Below, piece by piece: positions 33,529-41,615 of a DNA stretch of 64,000 nt (its first letter is position 1; each line of letters starts with the position of its first letter). A program made the translations under genes and the position numbers. The stretch spans positions 1 through 64,000 of the forward strand of contig NZ_CALMHT010000073.1 of NCBI RefSeq assembly GCF_937863835.1. The letters run 5' to 3'. The notes under the pieces were generated by a model. It had not been told where the DNA came from, ran no database searches, and saw only the letters and a program-made list of their open reading frames with translations. Source of the DNA: an uncultured Prevotella sp. (GTDB lineage: Bacteria > Bacteroidota > Bacteroidia > Bacteroidales > Bacteroidaceae).

Positions 33529-36500
33529 TTATTCTTCGCTCCAATCCATCTTTGTCTGACGGATGTAACTCTGATAACGTTTCTTTGCCATCTTTTCTGA
33601 TTCTGCAAATAGTTCTTCTGCTTCGTTAGGATATGCTTTCTTAACTGACAGGTAACGAACTTCACCCATCAGGAAGTCGTGGAACTTGCTCCAATCCGGT
33701 TCTTTAGAATCGAGTGAGAATGGATTCTGACCCTTTTCTGCCAGTTCTGGATTAAATCTCCATAGATGCCAGTAACCGCATTCCACAGCGCGAGCTTCCT
33801 CTTCCTGACTCATACCCATACCGCCTTTGATCTTAAGACCGTGGTTGATACATGGTGCATAAGCTATGATAACTGATGGACCGTGATATGCTTCAGCCTC
33901 GCGTATAGCTTTAAGACACTGAGCATTGTCAGCACCCATAGCGATCTGAGCTACATATACGTAACCGTAGGTCGTTGCTATCATACCCAGGTCTTTTTTG
34001 CGTACACGTTTTCCTTGTGCTGCAAACTGAGCAATGGCGCCGAGTGGGGTAGCTTTAGAAGCCTGACCACCTGTGTTAGAGTAAACCTCTGTATCCAGTA
34101 CCAGGATGTTAACATCTTCGCCACTTGCGATTACATGGTCGAGACCACCGTAACCGATATCGTAAGAAGCACCGTCGCCACCGATAATCCACTGACTTCT
34201 CTTAACGAGATAGTGGTCGAGTGTCTTCAGTTCAGTACATGTAGCACATCCTTTGGCAGCACCTGCCTCAATCATAGGTTTCAGCTTTTCTGCAGCAACC
34301 TTAGATGCGTCTGCGTCATCTTTGCCTGCAAGCCATTCCTGAGCAGCAGCTTTGAATTCAGCAGGAGTATCTTCTTTTGCTATAGCCTCGTCGAGAAGGA
34401 GAGATACACGTTCTTTCATCTTCTTGTTACCAAGTGCCATACCCATACCGAATTCGCAGAAGTCCTCGAACAATGAGTTGTTGAATACAGGACCTTGTCC
34501 CTTTTCGTTCTTGCAATAAGGTGATGATGGGATAGAAGCTGAATAGATAGATGAACAACCTGTTGCGTTGGCAATGGCCTGACGGTCACCGAACAACTGA
34601 CTTAACAGTTTAACGTAAGGTGTCTCACCGCAACCTGAACAAGCTCCAGAGAACTCGAACAATGGTTGTGCGAACTGAGAGTTCTTAACATTTGACTTGA
34701 TATCGATAAGGTTTTGTTTGCTCTTAACGTTCTTTGTAAGGTATGTCCAACGGGCTGCCTCTTCATCGTCACCAGCGAATGGTACCATTGTAAGAGCTTT
34801 ACCTGTCTTAGGATTACCCGGACAAACATTGGCGCAACTACCGCAACCGAGACAGTCCATAACGCTAGGTTCGATAATGAAGTGCATACCCTTCATTGCT
34901 GCAGGGGCTTTCATTTCGATAGTTTTAGCATTGAATCCCTTCATTTCCTCATCGTCGAGTACGAATGGACGGATAGCTGCGTGAGGGCAAACATAAGCAC
35001 ATTTGTTACACTGGATACAGTTGTCTGCATTCCATTTTGGAACAAATGCCTCAACACCACGTTTTTCGTATGCAGCTGTACCTACTTCCCAAGAACCGTC
35101 TACTGTACCGTTCTTTACGAAGTCGGATACCTTCAACAGGTCACCTGCCTGTGCGTTGATAGGACGAACCAGTTCTTTGATGAATGCTGGTGCATCATCT
35201 TCAACGGCTTTCTCATCAGCCAGATTAGCCCAAGAAGGGTCGATTGTCAATTGTTTGTATTCACCACCACGGTCTACTGCGGCGTAGTTCTTGTCAACGA
35301 CATCCTGTCCTTTCTTACCATAACTCTTAACGATGAATTTCTTCATCTGTTCAACAGCCAGGTCAACAGGAATAACACCTGTGATGCGGAAGAATGCAGA
35401 CTGAAGAATCGTATTGGTACGGTTACCAAGACCGATCTCCTGTGCTATCTTCGTTGCGTTGATTGTATATACAGTGATATTGTTCTGTGCGAAATAGCGT
35501 TTAACCTTGTTCGGTATGAATTTGATCAATTCCTCTCCTTCGAAGATTGTATTCAACAGGAATGTACCGTTCTTCTGAAGACCACGTGTAACATCATACA
35601 TGTGGAGGTATGCCTGTACGTGACAAGCAACGAAGTTAGGTGTGTTAACCAAATATGTTGAACGGATAGGAGTGTCACCGAAACGAAGGTGTGAACAAGT
35701 GAAACCTCCTGACTTCTTAGAGTCGTAAGAGAAATATGCCTGACAGTGTTTATCTGTGTTGTCACCGATAATCTTGACAGAGTTCTTGTTAGCACCTACT
35801 GTACCATCTGCACCAAGTCCGAAGAATTTAGCCTCGAACATACCCTTGCCACCAAGAGCCATCTCTTCAACGATAGGAAGTGATGTGAATGTAACATCAT
35901 CAATGATACCGATTGTGAAGTGATTCTTAGGTTCGTTCTGTTTCAGGTTGTTGAATACAGAAATAATCTGTGCAGGAGTTGTATCATGAGAACCCAGACC
36001 ATAACGGCCACCAACGATCATTGGTTTGTTTTCTACATCATAATATGCACTCTTTACATCCAGATACAATGGTTCACCTTCAGCTCCCGGTTCCTTTGTA
36101 CGGTCGAGTACTGCAATACGCTTAACAGAAGCAGGAACAGATGCCAACAGATGTTTTACAGAGAATGGACGATACAAGTGAACACTGATCATACCTACTT
36201 TTTCGCCATTAGCGTTCAGGTAATCAATAGCCTCGCGAGCTGCCTCAGAAGCAGAGCCCATCAGTATGATCATGCGGTCGGCGTCTTTAGCTCCATAGTA
36301 AGAGAACAGGTGATATTCACGACCTGTGATTTTACTTACTTCGCCAAGATATTTCTCTACAACTTCAGGAACCTTGTCATAATATTCGTTGGCTGCCTCA
36401 CGGTGTGTGAAGAATGTCTCAGGATTCTCAGCAGTACCACGTGTTACAGGACGCTCTGGTGTCAAAGCGCGGTCGCGGAAACGTTTAACGTCTGCCTCGT

Positions 36501-37089
36501 CAACTAATGGCATGATGTCCTCGTTGTCAAGACGTTCAATCTTATGATATTCATGAGATGTACGGAAACCATCGAAGAAATTAATGAATGGAACACAAGT
36601 CTTCAATGTAGCAAGGTGTGCAACGGCAGTCATATCCATAACTTCCTGTACAGAACCCTCGCAAAGCATGGCAAAACCAGTTTGGCGGCAAGCCATAACA
36701 TCCTGATGATCACCAAAGATACAGAGAGAATGAGAAGCTAATGTACGTGCAGAAACATCGAATACACATGGCAGCAACTCACCGGCAATTTTGTACATGT
36801 TAGGAATCATCAGCAACAGACCCTGAGAAGCCGTGAATGTTGTTGTGAGAGCACCTGCCTGCAATGAACCATGAAGAGCACCGGCTGCACCACCCTCAGA
36901 TTGCATTTCCTGAACTGATACAGTTTGCCCCCAGAGATTCTTACGACCACGGGCTGCCCACTCGTCAACATGCTCCGCCATTGGAGATGATGGAGTGATA
37001 GGGTAGATGGCAGCTACCTCACTAAACATATAGCTTATGTGAGCAGCAGCTTCATTACCATCACAAGTGATAAACTTTTTTTCTTTCAT
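33529..37089 (-). CDS. nifJ: pyruvate:ferredoxin (flavodoxin) oxidoreductase
   Basis: A single-chain PFOR of 1186 residues, the normal length, converting pyruvate and CoA to acetyl-CoA and CO2 while reducing ferredoxin or flavodoxin. Domain order is as in the family: N-terminal PYR domain (YPITPSSPMAEHVDEW), transketolase C-like domain, gamma domain with GLGADGTVGANKNS, two 4Fe-4S motifs (CIQCNKCAYVCPHA and CLGCGSCANVCPGNP), and the TPP domain (GDGASYDIGYGGLD, then VYSNTGGQ). A third-cluster cysteine set is seen in SGACSGCGETPY. This is the hallmark energy enzyme of strict anaerobes. The gene lies 44 bases downstream of the AAA ATPase gene; no consensus promoter is seen in that gap. Confidence 0.97.
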   Translation of the reverse strand: MKEKKFITCDGNEAAAHISYMFSEVAAIYPITPSSPMAEHVDEWAARGRKNLWGQTVSVQEMQSEGGAAGALHGSLQAGALTTTFTASQGLLLMIPNMYKIAGELLPCVFDVSARTLASHSLCIFGDHQDVMACRQTGFAMLCEGSVQEVMDMTAVAHLATLKTCVPFINFFDGFRTSHEYHKIERLDNEDIMPLVDEADVKRFRDRALTPERPVTRGTAENPETFFTHREAANEYYDKVPEVVEKYLGEVSKITGREYHLFSYYGAKDADRMIILMGSASEAAREAIDYLNANGEKVGMISVHLYRPFSVKHLLASVPASVKRIAVLDRTKEPGAEGEPLYLDVKSAYYDVENKPMIVGGRYGLGSHDTTPAQIISVFNNLKQNEPKNHFTIGIIDDVTFTSLPIVEEMALGGKGMFEAKFFGLGADGTVGANKNSVKIIGDNTDKHCQAYFSYDSKKSGGFTCSHLRFGDTPIRSTYLVNTPNFVACHVQAYLHMYDVTRGLQKNGTFLLNTIFEGEELIKFIPNKVKRYFAQNNITVYTINATKIAQEIGLGNRTNTILQSAFFRITGVIPVDLAVEQMKKFIVKSYGKKGQDVVDKNYAAVDRGGEYKQLTIDPSWANLADEKAVEDDAPAFIKELVRPINAQAGDLLKVSDFVKNGTVDGSWEVGTAAYEKRGVEAFVPKWNADNCIQCNKCAYVCPHAAIRPFVLDDEEMKGFNAKTIEMKAPAAMKGMHFIIEPSVMDCLGCGSCANVCPGNPKTGKALTMVPFAGDDEEAARWTYLTKNVKSKQNLIDIKSNVKNSQFAQPLFEFSGACSGCGETPYVKLLSQLFGDRQAIANATGCSSIYSASIPSSPYCKNEKGQGPVFNNSLFEDFCEFGMGMALGNKKMKERVSLLLDEAIAKEDTPAEFKAAAQEWLAGKDDADASKVAAEKLKPMIEAGAAKGCATCTELKTLDHYLVKRSQWIIGGDGASYDIGYGGLDHVIASGEDVNILVLDTEVYSNTGGQASKATPLGAIAQFAAQGKRVRKKDLGMIATTYGYVYVAQIAMGADNAQCLKAIREAEAYHGPSVIIAYAPCINHGLKIKGGMGMSQEEEARAVECGYWHLWRFNPELAEKGQNPFSLDSKEPDWSKFHDFLMGEVRYLSVKKAYPNEAEELFAESEKMAKKRYQSYIRQTKMDWSEE

Positions 37090-37133
37090 TTTACTTGATA
37101 AATATTAATGAATAACTTTATTTATAATTACAG

Positions 37134-38321
37134 TTAATACAAGAAGCCGAGCAGCCACAATGGTATCATGTTATCGTGCCCGATTTCTGTATTGTATCTC
37201 GCGTAAATCGTATCTGGGTTAATCCGTATCTTACTGTTCTTTTCAGCATCACATATACGGAATTTCTTATTACCGTCTACTATATAGTATCCGTCTTTAG
37301 CTCCCTGGTTTACCAGATGGTCTTTCCACAAAGCATTGACAAAGAATGTCTCCATAACATCCTGTTTTTCTACATGTATAGGATATATCGCATACATAAG
37401 ATTAGGATTGTGCATCATAACCTTTGAGGGCTTTTTCGGGAAAGTCTGTCCCAATGGATAAATCATATTAAGAAGTCGGGCATCTGCCAGATATTTAATA
37501 TAATTCATCACTGTAGCCCGGCTCGTTTCTATCTGCTGGGCCAGTTCACTGATGTTAGGCGCATGTGGCCCGTCAACGGCTATCTGATAAAACAGCTTTT
37601 TTATTTTGGTCAGATATTTCAGTTCTATCTGTTTTATTAAAAGGATATCCACCTCTGTGGTCATATTCATTGTCTTGAGCAAATTTTCCGAAAAATTGCG
37701 GTGCTCCAAGAAAAAAGGATAGAATCCGTGATGAATGTAATCTTTGAAATATTTTGCCGGACTGGCTTTGGGTAATATATCCTTTATAATATGTTCATGA
37801 TTATGTATAATCTCATCCAACGTGTATGGTCTGAAACTGTTGTTAGTCTGCAGGTTTAGGAATTCACGGAATGAGAATCCTCTTAGATTATAGCTCTTTA
37901 CGATTCCGTTGAGTTCGGGATTCTCTTCTTTTAACCGCATGACACTCGAACCGGTGAAAACGATATTCAGATTAGGGTACAGATCATAACATTTACGTAG
38001 CTCACTGCTCCAATTAGGCTGTTTGAAGACTTGGTCAATAAGAAGTACGCGTCCGCCTTTATGGTAGAACTCTCCTGCAAAATCATCTATGCCTCTGCCC
38101 TGAAAATAAAAGTTGTTCATATTGACATACAGACATTGGCGGTCGTACATATCAAAATGTTCTTTAGCGTATTGCAGCAGGAATGTAGTCTTCCCGACAC
38201 CACGCGTGCCTTTTATGCCAATCATACGGTCGTTCCAGTTGATCTCATCCATCAGGATGCGACGAACAGGTGCGTTAGTATGTTCTATTAAATAAGCGTG
38301 AGTACGAAAAAAAGCCTCCAT
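37134..38321 (-). CDS. AAA ATPase with C-terminal DUF4143-like domain
   Basis: 395 residues from the ATG at 38321. An AAA_14-type ATPase: Walker A GTRGVGKTTF near residue 36, Walker B VLLIDQVFKQP, sensor FTGSSVMRL, followed by a winged-helix-like segment (ELAQQIETSRATVMNYIKYL) and a DUF4143 nuclease-like region. The usual Asp-Glu of Walker B reads Asp-Gln here, which may lower ATP hydrolysis or be a feature of this Bacteroidales subgroup. Function is unknown; similar genes are scattered, often in many copies, in Bacteroidetes. It has its own well-formed promoter and is divergent from the ATP-grasp-like gene. Confidence 0.83.
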   Translation of the reverse strand: MEAFFRTHAYLIEHTNAPVRRILMDEINWNDRMIGIKGTRGVGKTTFLLQYAKEHFDMYDRQCLYVNMNNFYFQGRGIDDFAGEFYHKGGRVLLIDQVFKQPNWSSELRKCYDLYPNLNIVFTGSSVMRLKEENPELNGIVKSYNLRGFSFREFLNLQTNNSFRPYTLDEIIHNHEHIIKDILPKASPAKYFKDYIHHGFYPFFLEHRNFSENLLKTMNMTTEVDILLIKQIELKYLTKIKKLFYQIAVDGPHAPNISELAQQIETSRATVMNYIKYLADARLLNMIYPLGQTFPKKPSKVMMHNPNLMYAIYPIHVEKQDVMETFFVNALWKDHLVNQGAKDGYYIVDGNKKFRICDAEKNSKIRINPDTIYARYNTEIGHDNMIPLWLLGFLY

Positions 38322-38348
38322 ATCCAGTTTCAATTTGTTTTCGAGGTG

Positions 38349-38379
38349 CAAATATAGTATATATTTCTTAATTTGCAAA
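38349..38379 (-). promoter_or_regulatory. promoter of the AAA ATPase gene
   Basis: Minus-strand -33 TTTG (38376-38379), 19 bases, -7 TATATTTG (38349-38356), 28 bases before the start codon. Confidence 0.7.
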
Positions 38380-38410
38380 GTCTAGGTGGCAAAATATCGT
38401 TTTTTTTTAT

Positions 38411-38418
38411 TATTTTTG
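38411..38418 (+). promoter_or_regulatory. -7 promoter element for the ATP-grasp-like gene
   Basis: TATTTTTG, 32 bases before the GTG start codon. No good -33 partner. Confidence 0.45.
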
Positions 38419-38449
38419 CACCAAAATTATAATAAACAACAAAAAACAG

Positions 38450-39505
38450 GTGAAACTACATATATTCAATCCGGAACACGACATAGCTCTTGCTTATAAT
38501 AAACCTAATATTACAGCACCGCATGCCGCAAGACAATTACGAAGAGACCTTGCGTATTTACCTGTCTTATGGGCAGATGAGGGCGATGCGGTATTAGTAG
38601 ACGATGTCGAATCTGCTCAAAGGAACGCTACTAAATTCCTTCACAAGAAACCGTTGGTTATCTTTATAACAAAAGATGAATTGCCGGTATTACAGTTTAG
38701 TGAAATTCAACCTTGGGGATGGGATCGGTGTATATGCAACCAGTTCCGTAATTATGGATTCGGCGACTATTCATTACCAGACGAACTGACGTTGAGTAGA
38801 ATACGTGATATTTCCAATAGGATAGAAACAATCCTGATGATGTCGACACTTCGTGACGGTCTGGAGGATGTGACATGTGGCGAGATTCATTATTGTACTT
38901 CGTTGGAAGAAATCCGCGCCATATTGTTAATGCAGGGGAATGTCGTTCTGAAAGCTCCATGGAGTAGCAGTGGACGTGGTATTCGTTTTGTTTCTGACAG
39001 TCTTGAAATGCCTCTTCGCGGATGGTGTAATAACTTGTTGAATGTACAAGGTGGAATTATCGTGGAACCCTATTATAATAAGGTAAAAGATTTTGCCATG
39101 GAGTTTCATTCTGATGGAGATGGAAATATAAAATACAGAGGGTTGTCGCTGTTTGATACGGTGAACGGTTCATATACAGGAAATCTTCTGGCTACAGAAA
39201 GAGAGAAGGAACGTATCATTTCGGAATATATTCCTGTAGAAATAACGGAAGAAATAAAACGCCGTATCTGTATGATGATGGGTGATGAACTACTGAATGT
39301 ATATAAGGGACCGTTTGGTGTAGACATGATGATTGTGGCAAGCGAAGACCGCTCGAAATTCTTGTTAGACCCCTGTGTTGAAATCAATCTCCGGCGTACG
39401 ATGGGACATGTGGCATTGACGTTGCGGCCCGACGACGATGAGAAAAAAAGTCTGATGAGTATTATTTATAATAATGGTTACCAATTGAAGATAAACAAGT
39501 TATAA
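38450..39505 (+). CDS. ATP-grasp-like protein of unknown function
   Basis: 351 residues beginning at a GTG codon (MKLHIFNPEHDIALAY); no ATG gives this conserved-looking N-terminus. The middle reads VVLKAPWSSSGRGIR, like the nucleotide-binding loop of ATP-grasp ligases, and the C-terminal GVDMMIV ... LDPCVEINLRRTMGH resembles the metal-binding Asp/Glu/Asn set of that fold. No membrane segment or signal peptide. Substrate and product are not known. The GH43 gene starts 19 bases after its stop, so the two are probably one transcript, but this hardly constrains function. Confidence 0.65.
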   Translation: MKLHIFNPEHDIALAYNKPNITAPHAARQLRRDLAYLPVLWADEGDAVLVDDVESAQRNATKFLHKKPLVIFITKDELPVLQFSEIQPWGWDRCICNQFRNYGFGDYSLPDELTLSRIRDISNRIETILMMSTLRDGLEDVTCGEIHYCTSLEEIRAILLMQGNVVLKAPWSSSGRGIRFVSDSLEMPLRGWCNNLLNVQGGIIVEPYYNKVKDFAMEFHSDGDGNIKYRGLSLFDTVNGSYTGNLLATEREKERIISEYIPVEITEEIKRRICMMMGDELLNVYKGPFGVDMMIVASEDRSKFLLDPCVEINLRRTMGHVALTLRPDDDEKKSLMSIIYNNGYQLKINKL

Positions 39506-39523
39506 CATTTAATAAAACAAACT

Positions 39524-41170
39524 ATGAAAAAAAACTTTTTGATATTGTTTGCCTTCCTGCCAATGGCTGCGATGGCACAGTACCACTCACAAGTGTGGTC
39601 ACCTGATAATGGTGACGGTACTTACACGAATCCTGTTATCAATGCTGATTATAGCGACCCGGATGTATGTGTCGGTGCGTCGGGAACGGATTTTTATCTC
39701 ACAGCTAGTTCTTTTAATTGTATACCGGGATTACCTATTCTGCATTCTAAAGACTTGGTCAATTGGGAGATTGTGGGTCATGCGATTAAGAAACTGACTC
39801 CGGATAGTGTTTTTAATAAAGCTCAGCATGGTAACGGTGTATGGGCACCAAGTATCCGTTATCATAACGGTGAATACTATATCTATTGGGGCGATCCTGA
39901 TTATGGTGTATTCATGGTCAAGACACAAGATCCTGCCGGAGACTGGAGCGAACCCTTGTGTGTGATACCAGGAAAAGGTATGATAGATACTACACCTTTA
40001 TGGGATGAAGACGGCCGTTGTTATTTGGTCAACGGTTGGACTGGCAGTAGAGCCGGTTTCAATAGTGTATTGAGCGTCAGGGAACTATCTGCCGATGGAA
40101 CAAAGGCTATCAGTGATCCTGTCATCGTCTTTGATGGCGGAAATGCAAATCATACGACAGAGGGACCGAAGTTTTATAAACGTAATGGTTGGTATTGGAT
40201 TATGTGTCCAGCCGGTGGTGTACCTGTAGGCTGGCAATTGGCGATGCGTTCGAAGAGCCCGTTCGGACCCTACGAGTGTAAGACTGTCATGGCTACAGGT
40301 AAGAGCAAGATAAACGGTCCTCATCAGGGTGGTTGGATACATACCGCGCAAGGTGAAGATTGGTTCCTTCATTTTCAGGACAAAGGAGTTTACGGCCGTG
40401 TCGTATTGCTTCAACCGGTACATTGGGTAGATAATTGGCCAGTCATGGGCGTAGATAAGGATGGTGATTTATGCGGTGATCCGGTATCGAGATACAAGAA
40501 GCCTAATGTCGGAAAGACATATCCTGTGATGAATCCTGTCGAGTCAGATGAATTCAATACAACCGTTTTAGGTAAGCAATGGCAATGGCATGCCAATTAT
40601 CAACAGAATTTCGGTCAACCGACCCCTTATGGTTTTTTCAGACTATTTACGCATAAATTGAGTGAAAGTTTTGTTAATCTGTGGGAGGCACCAAATCTTC
40701 TTCTTCAGAAGACCCCTGCTGATCGATTTACCGCAACAGCAAAGATTAAGTTTGCTTCAAAGGCAGATAACCAGTATGGTGGTATTATCATGATGGGTAT
40801 GGATTACAGTGCATTGGTTGTCAAGAGAGTAGGAGATGTATTCCAGTTACAACAGATAACATGCAAGAATGCCGATAAGAACAAACCTGAATCAGTCAAT
40901 ATTCTGGCTACCCTTCATCCTACAGAAAAAGATAAAATACCTTATCAACCGGCAATTTATGAGGAAATTTATCTGCGTATGATCGTGAATGACGGAAAGG
41001 TCAATTTCTCATATAGTTCGGATGGAAAAAGTTACAAGGCTGTAGGTGATGAATTTACGATGCGTGAGGGCAAATGGATAGGAGCCAAAATCGGTTTTGT
41101 GGCTGAAGAGAATAATCTAAAAGGAAACAGCGGCTATATTGATGCTGATTGGTTTAGAATCACCAAATAG
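39524..41170 (+). CDS. glycoside hydrolase family 43 (xylosidase/arabinofuranosidase type)
   Basis: A 548-residue secreted GH43 enzyme. A signal peptide ends at AMAQ (about residue 19). The five-bladed beta-propeller carries the three catalytic acids: Asp in NADYSDPDVC, Asp in MIDTTPLWDEDGR and Glu in HTTEGPKFYKRNG. The C-terminal 200 residues form a beta-sandwich domain of the xylosidase C-terminal/DUF1349 type. It should release pentoses from hemicellulose side chains in the periplasm; beta-xylosidase versus arabinofuranosidase cannot be decided. There is no SusCD pair nearby, so it is not part of a visible utilisation locus. Confidence 0.9.
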   Translation: MKKNFLILFAFLPMAAMAQYHSQVWSPDNGDGTYTNPVINADYSDPDVCVGASGTDFYLTASSFNCIPGLPILHSKDLVNWEIVGHAIKKLTPDSVFNKAQHGNGVWAPSIRYHNGEYYIYWGDPDYGVFMVKTQDPAGDWSEPLCVIPGKGMIDTTPLWDEDGRCYLVNGWTGSRAGFNSVLSVRELSADGTKAISDPVIVFDGGNANHTTEGPKFYKRNGWYWIMCPAGGVPVGWQLAMRSKSPFGPYECKTVMATGKSKINGPHQGGWIHTAQGEDWFLHFQDKGVYGRVVLLQPVHWVDNWPVMGVDKDGDLCGDPVSRYKKPNVGKTYPVMNPVESDEFNTTVLGKQWQWHANYQQNFGQPTPYGFFRLFTHKLSESFVNLWEAPNLLLQKTPADRFTATAKIKFASKADNQYGGIIMMGMDYSALVVKRVGDVFQLQQITCKNADKNKPESVNILATLHPTEKDKIPYQPAIYEEIYLRMIVNDGKVNFSYSSDGKSYKAVGDEFTMREGKWIGAKIGFVAEENNLKGNSGYIDADWFRITK

Positions 41171-41199
41171 CATCAATCTGAACGTCTTCGTTTAACGAT

Positions 41200-41248
41200 A
41201 AAAATTTCCGCACTGCTTAATTATATTTGGGCAGTGCGGAAATTTTTT
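41200..41248 (+). terminator. terminator of the GH43 transcript
   Basis: A perfect 17-bp stem (41200-41216 with 41231-41247), 14-base loop, T-run after and A-run before, so it may also work for the convergent His8 gene. Confidence 0.9.
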
Positions 41249-41310
41249 ATTCTTCAAGGATAATTTTTTTTCCTTAAAGGGAAATTTTCTCGCGCGACGG
41301 GGAATTTATT

Positions 41311-41499
41311 CTATTGAATTCTATAGGCTATTATACAAAGTATAATCAGAATAACAGCTATGCAGAACATCGAAACAAAAAGCCATTTGCTTATCAGTTT
41401 TCTTCTTTTGATGGAATTAAGACTTTTGCGCTTGAATATGCTGGCGCTGTCTAAATGTTCATGATGATGATGGTGATGATGATGCTCTTCTGTGTTCAT
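41311..41499 (-). CDS. small membrane protein with a natural eight-histidine tract
   Basis: 62 residues from the ATG at 41499 (MNTEE, then HHHHHHHH, E, H). A basic stretch (IFKRKSLNSIKRRK) and a single membrane helix (about 38-58) complete it, giving an N-in topology with the histidines in the cytoplasm by the positive-inside rule. The upstream in-frame extension passes through the promoter and the hppA terminator and is not used. The protein family is not recognised beyond similar short His-rich proteins in Bacteroidales; metal binding is an obvious but untested idea. It has a perfect promoter at 41538-41569. Confidence 0.75.
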   Translation of the reverse strand: MNTEEHHHHHHHHEHLDSASIFKRKSLNSIKRRKLISKWLFVSMFCIAVILIILCIIAYRIQ

Positions 41500-41537
41500 T
41501 ATTATACTAATATTTATGTTGAGTATTAATTTGAATG

Positions 41538-41569
41538 CAAAATTAGATAAAAAAGACGATATATCCAAA
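41538..41569 (-). promoter_or_regulatory. promoter of the His8 protein gene
   Basis: Minus-strand -33 TTTG (41566-41569), exactly 20 bases, -7 TAATTTTG (41538-41545). The -33 box is in the loop of the hppA terminator hairpin. Confidence 0.75.
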
Positions 41570-41584
41570 AATATATCGTCTTTT
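41551..41584 (-). terminator. terminator of hppA
   Basis: A perfect 14-bp stem (41551-41564 with 41571-41584), 6-base loop, T-run on the minus strand, 31 bases after the hppA stop codon. It overlaps the next promoter. Confidence 0.88.
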
Positions 41585-41615
41585 CTTAATAAATGTTTAA
41601 TATCGATTCGTGTAT

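Noticed and set aside
34714..35661. 315-codon open frame on the plus strand opposite the pyruvate:ferredoxin oxidoreductase gene
   Set aside because: The translation is rich in Cys, Phe and Val without any domain pattern, and the opposite strand encodes an intact, highly conserved enzyme. It is a mirror of that gene's codon bias, as are the other long antisense frames (for example opposite mnmE and hppA).
41461..41499. The eight-histidine tract as a possible cloning artefact
   Set aside because: It is encoded by mixed CAT/CAC codons inside a gene with its own Bacteroidetes promoter and a natural membrane helix, surrounded by normal chromosome sequence.
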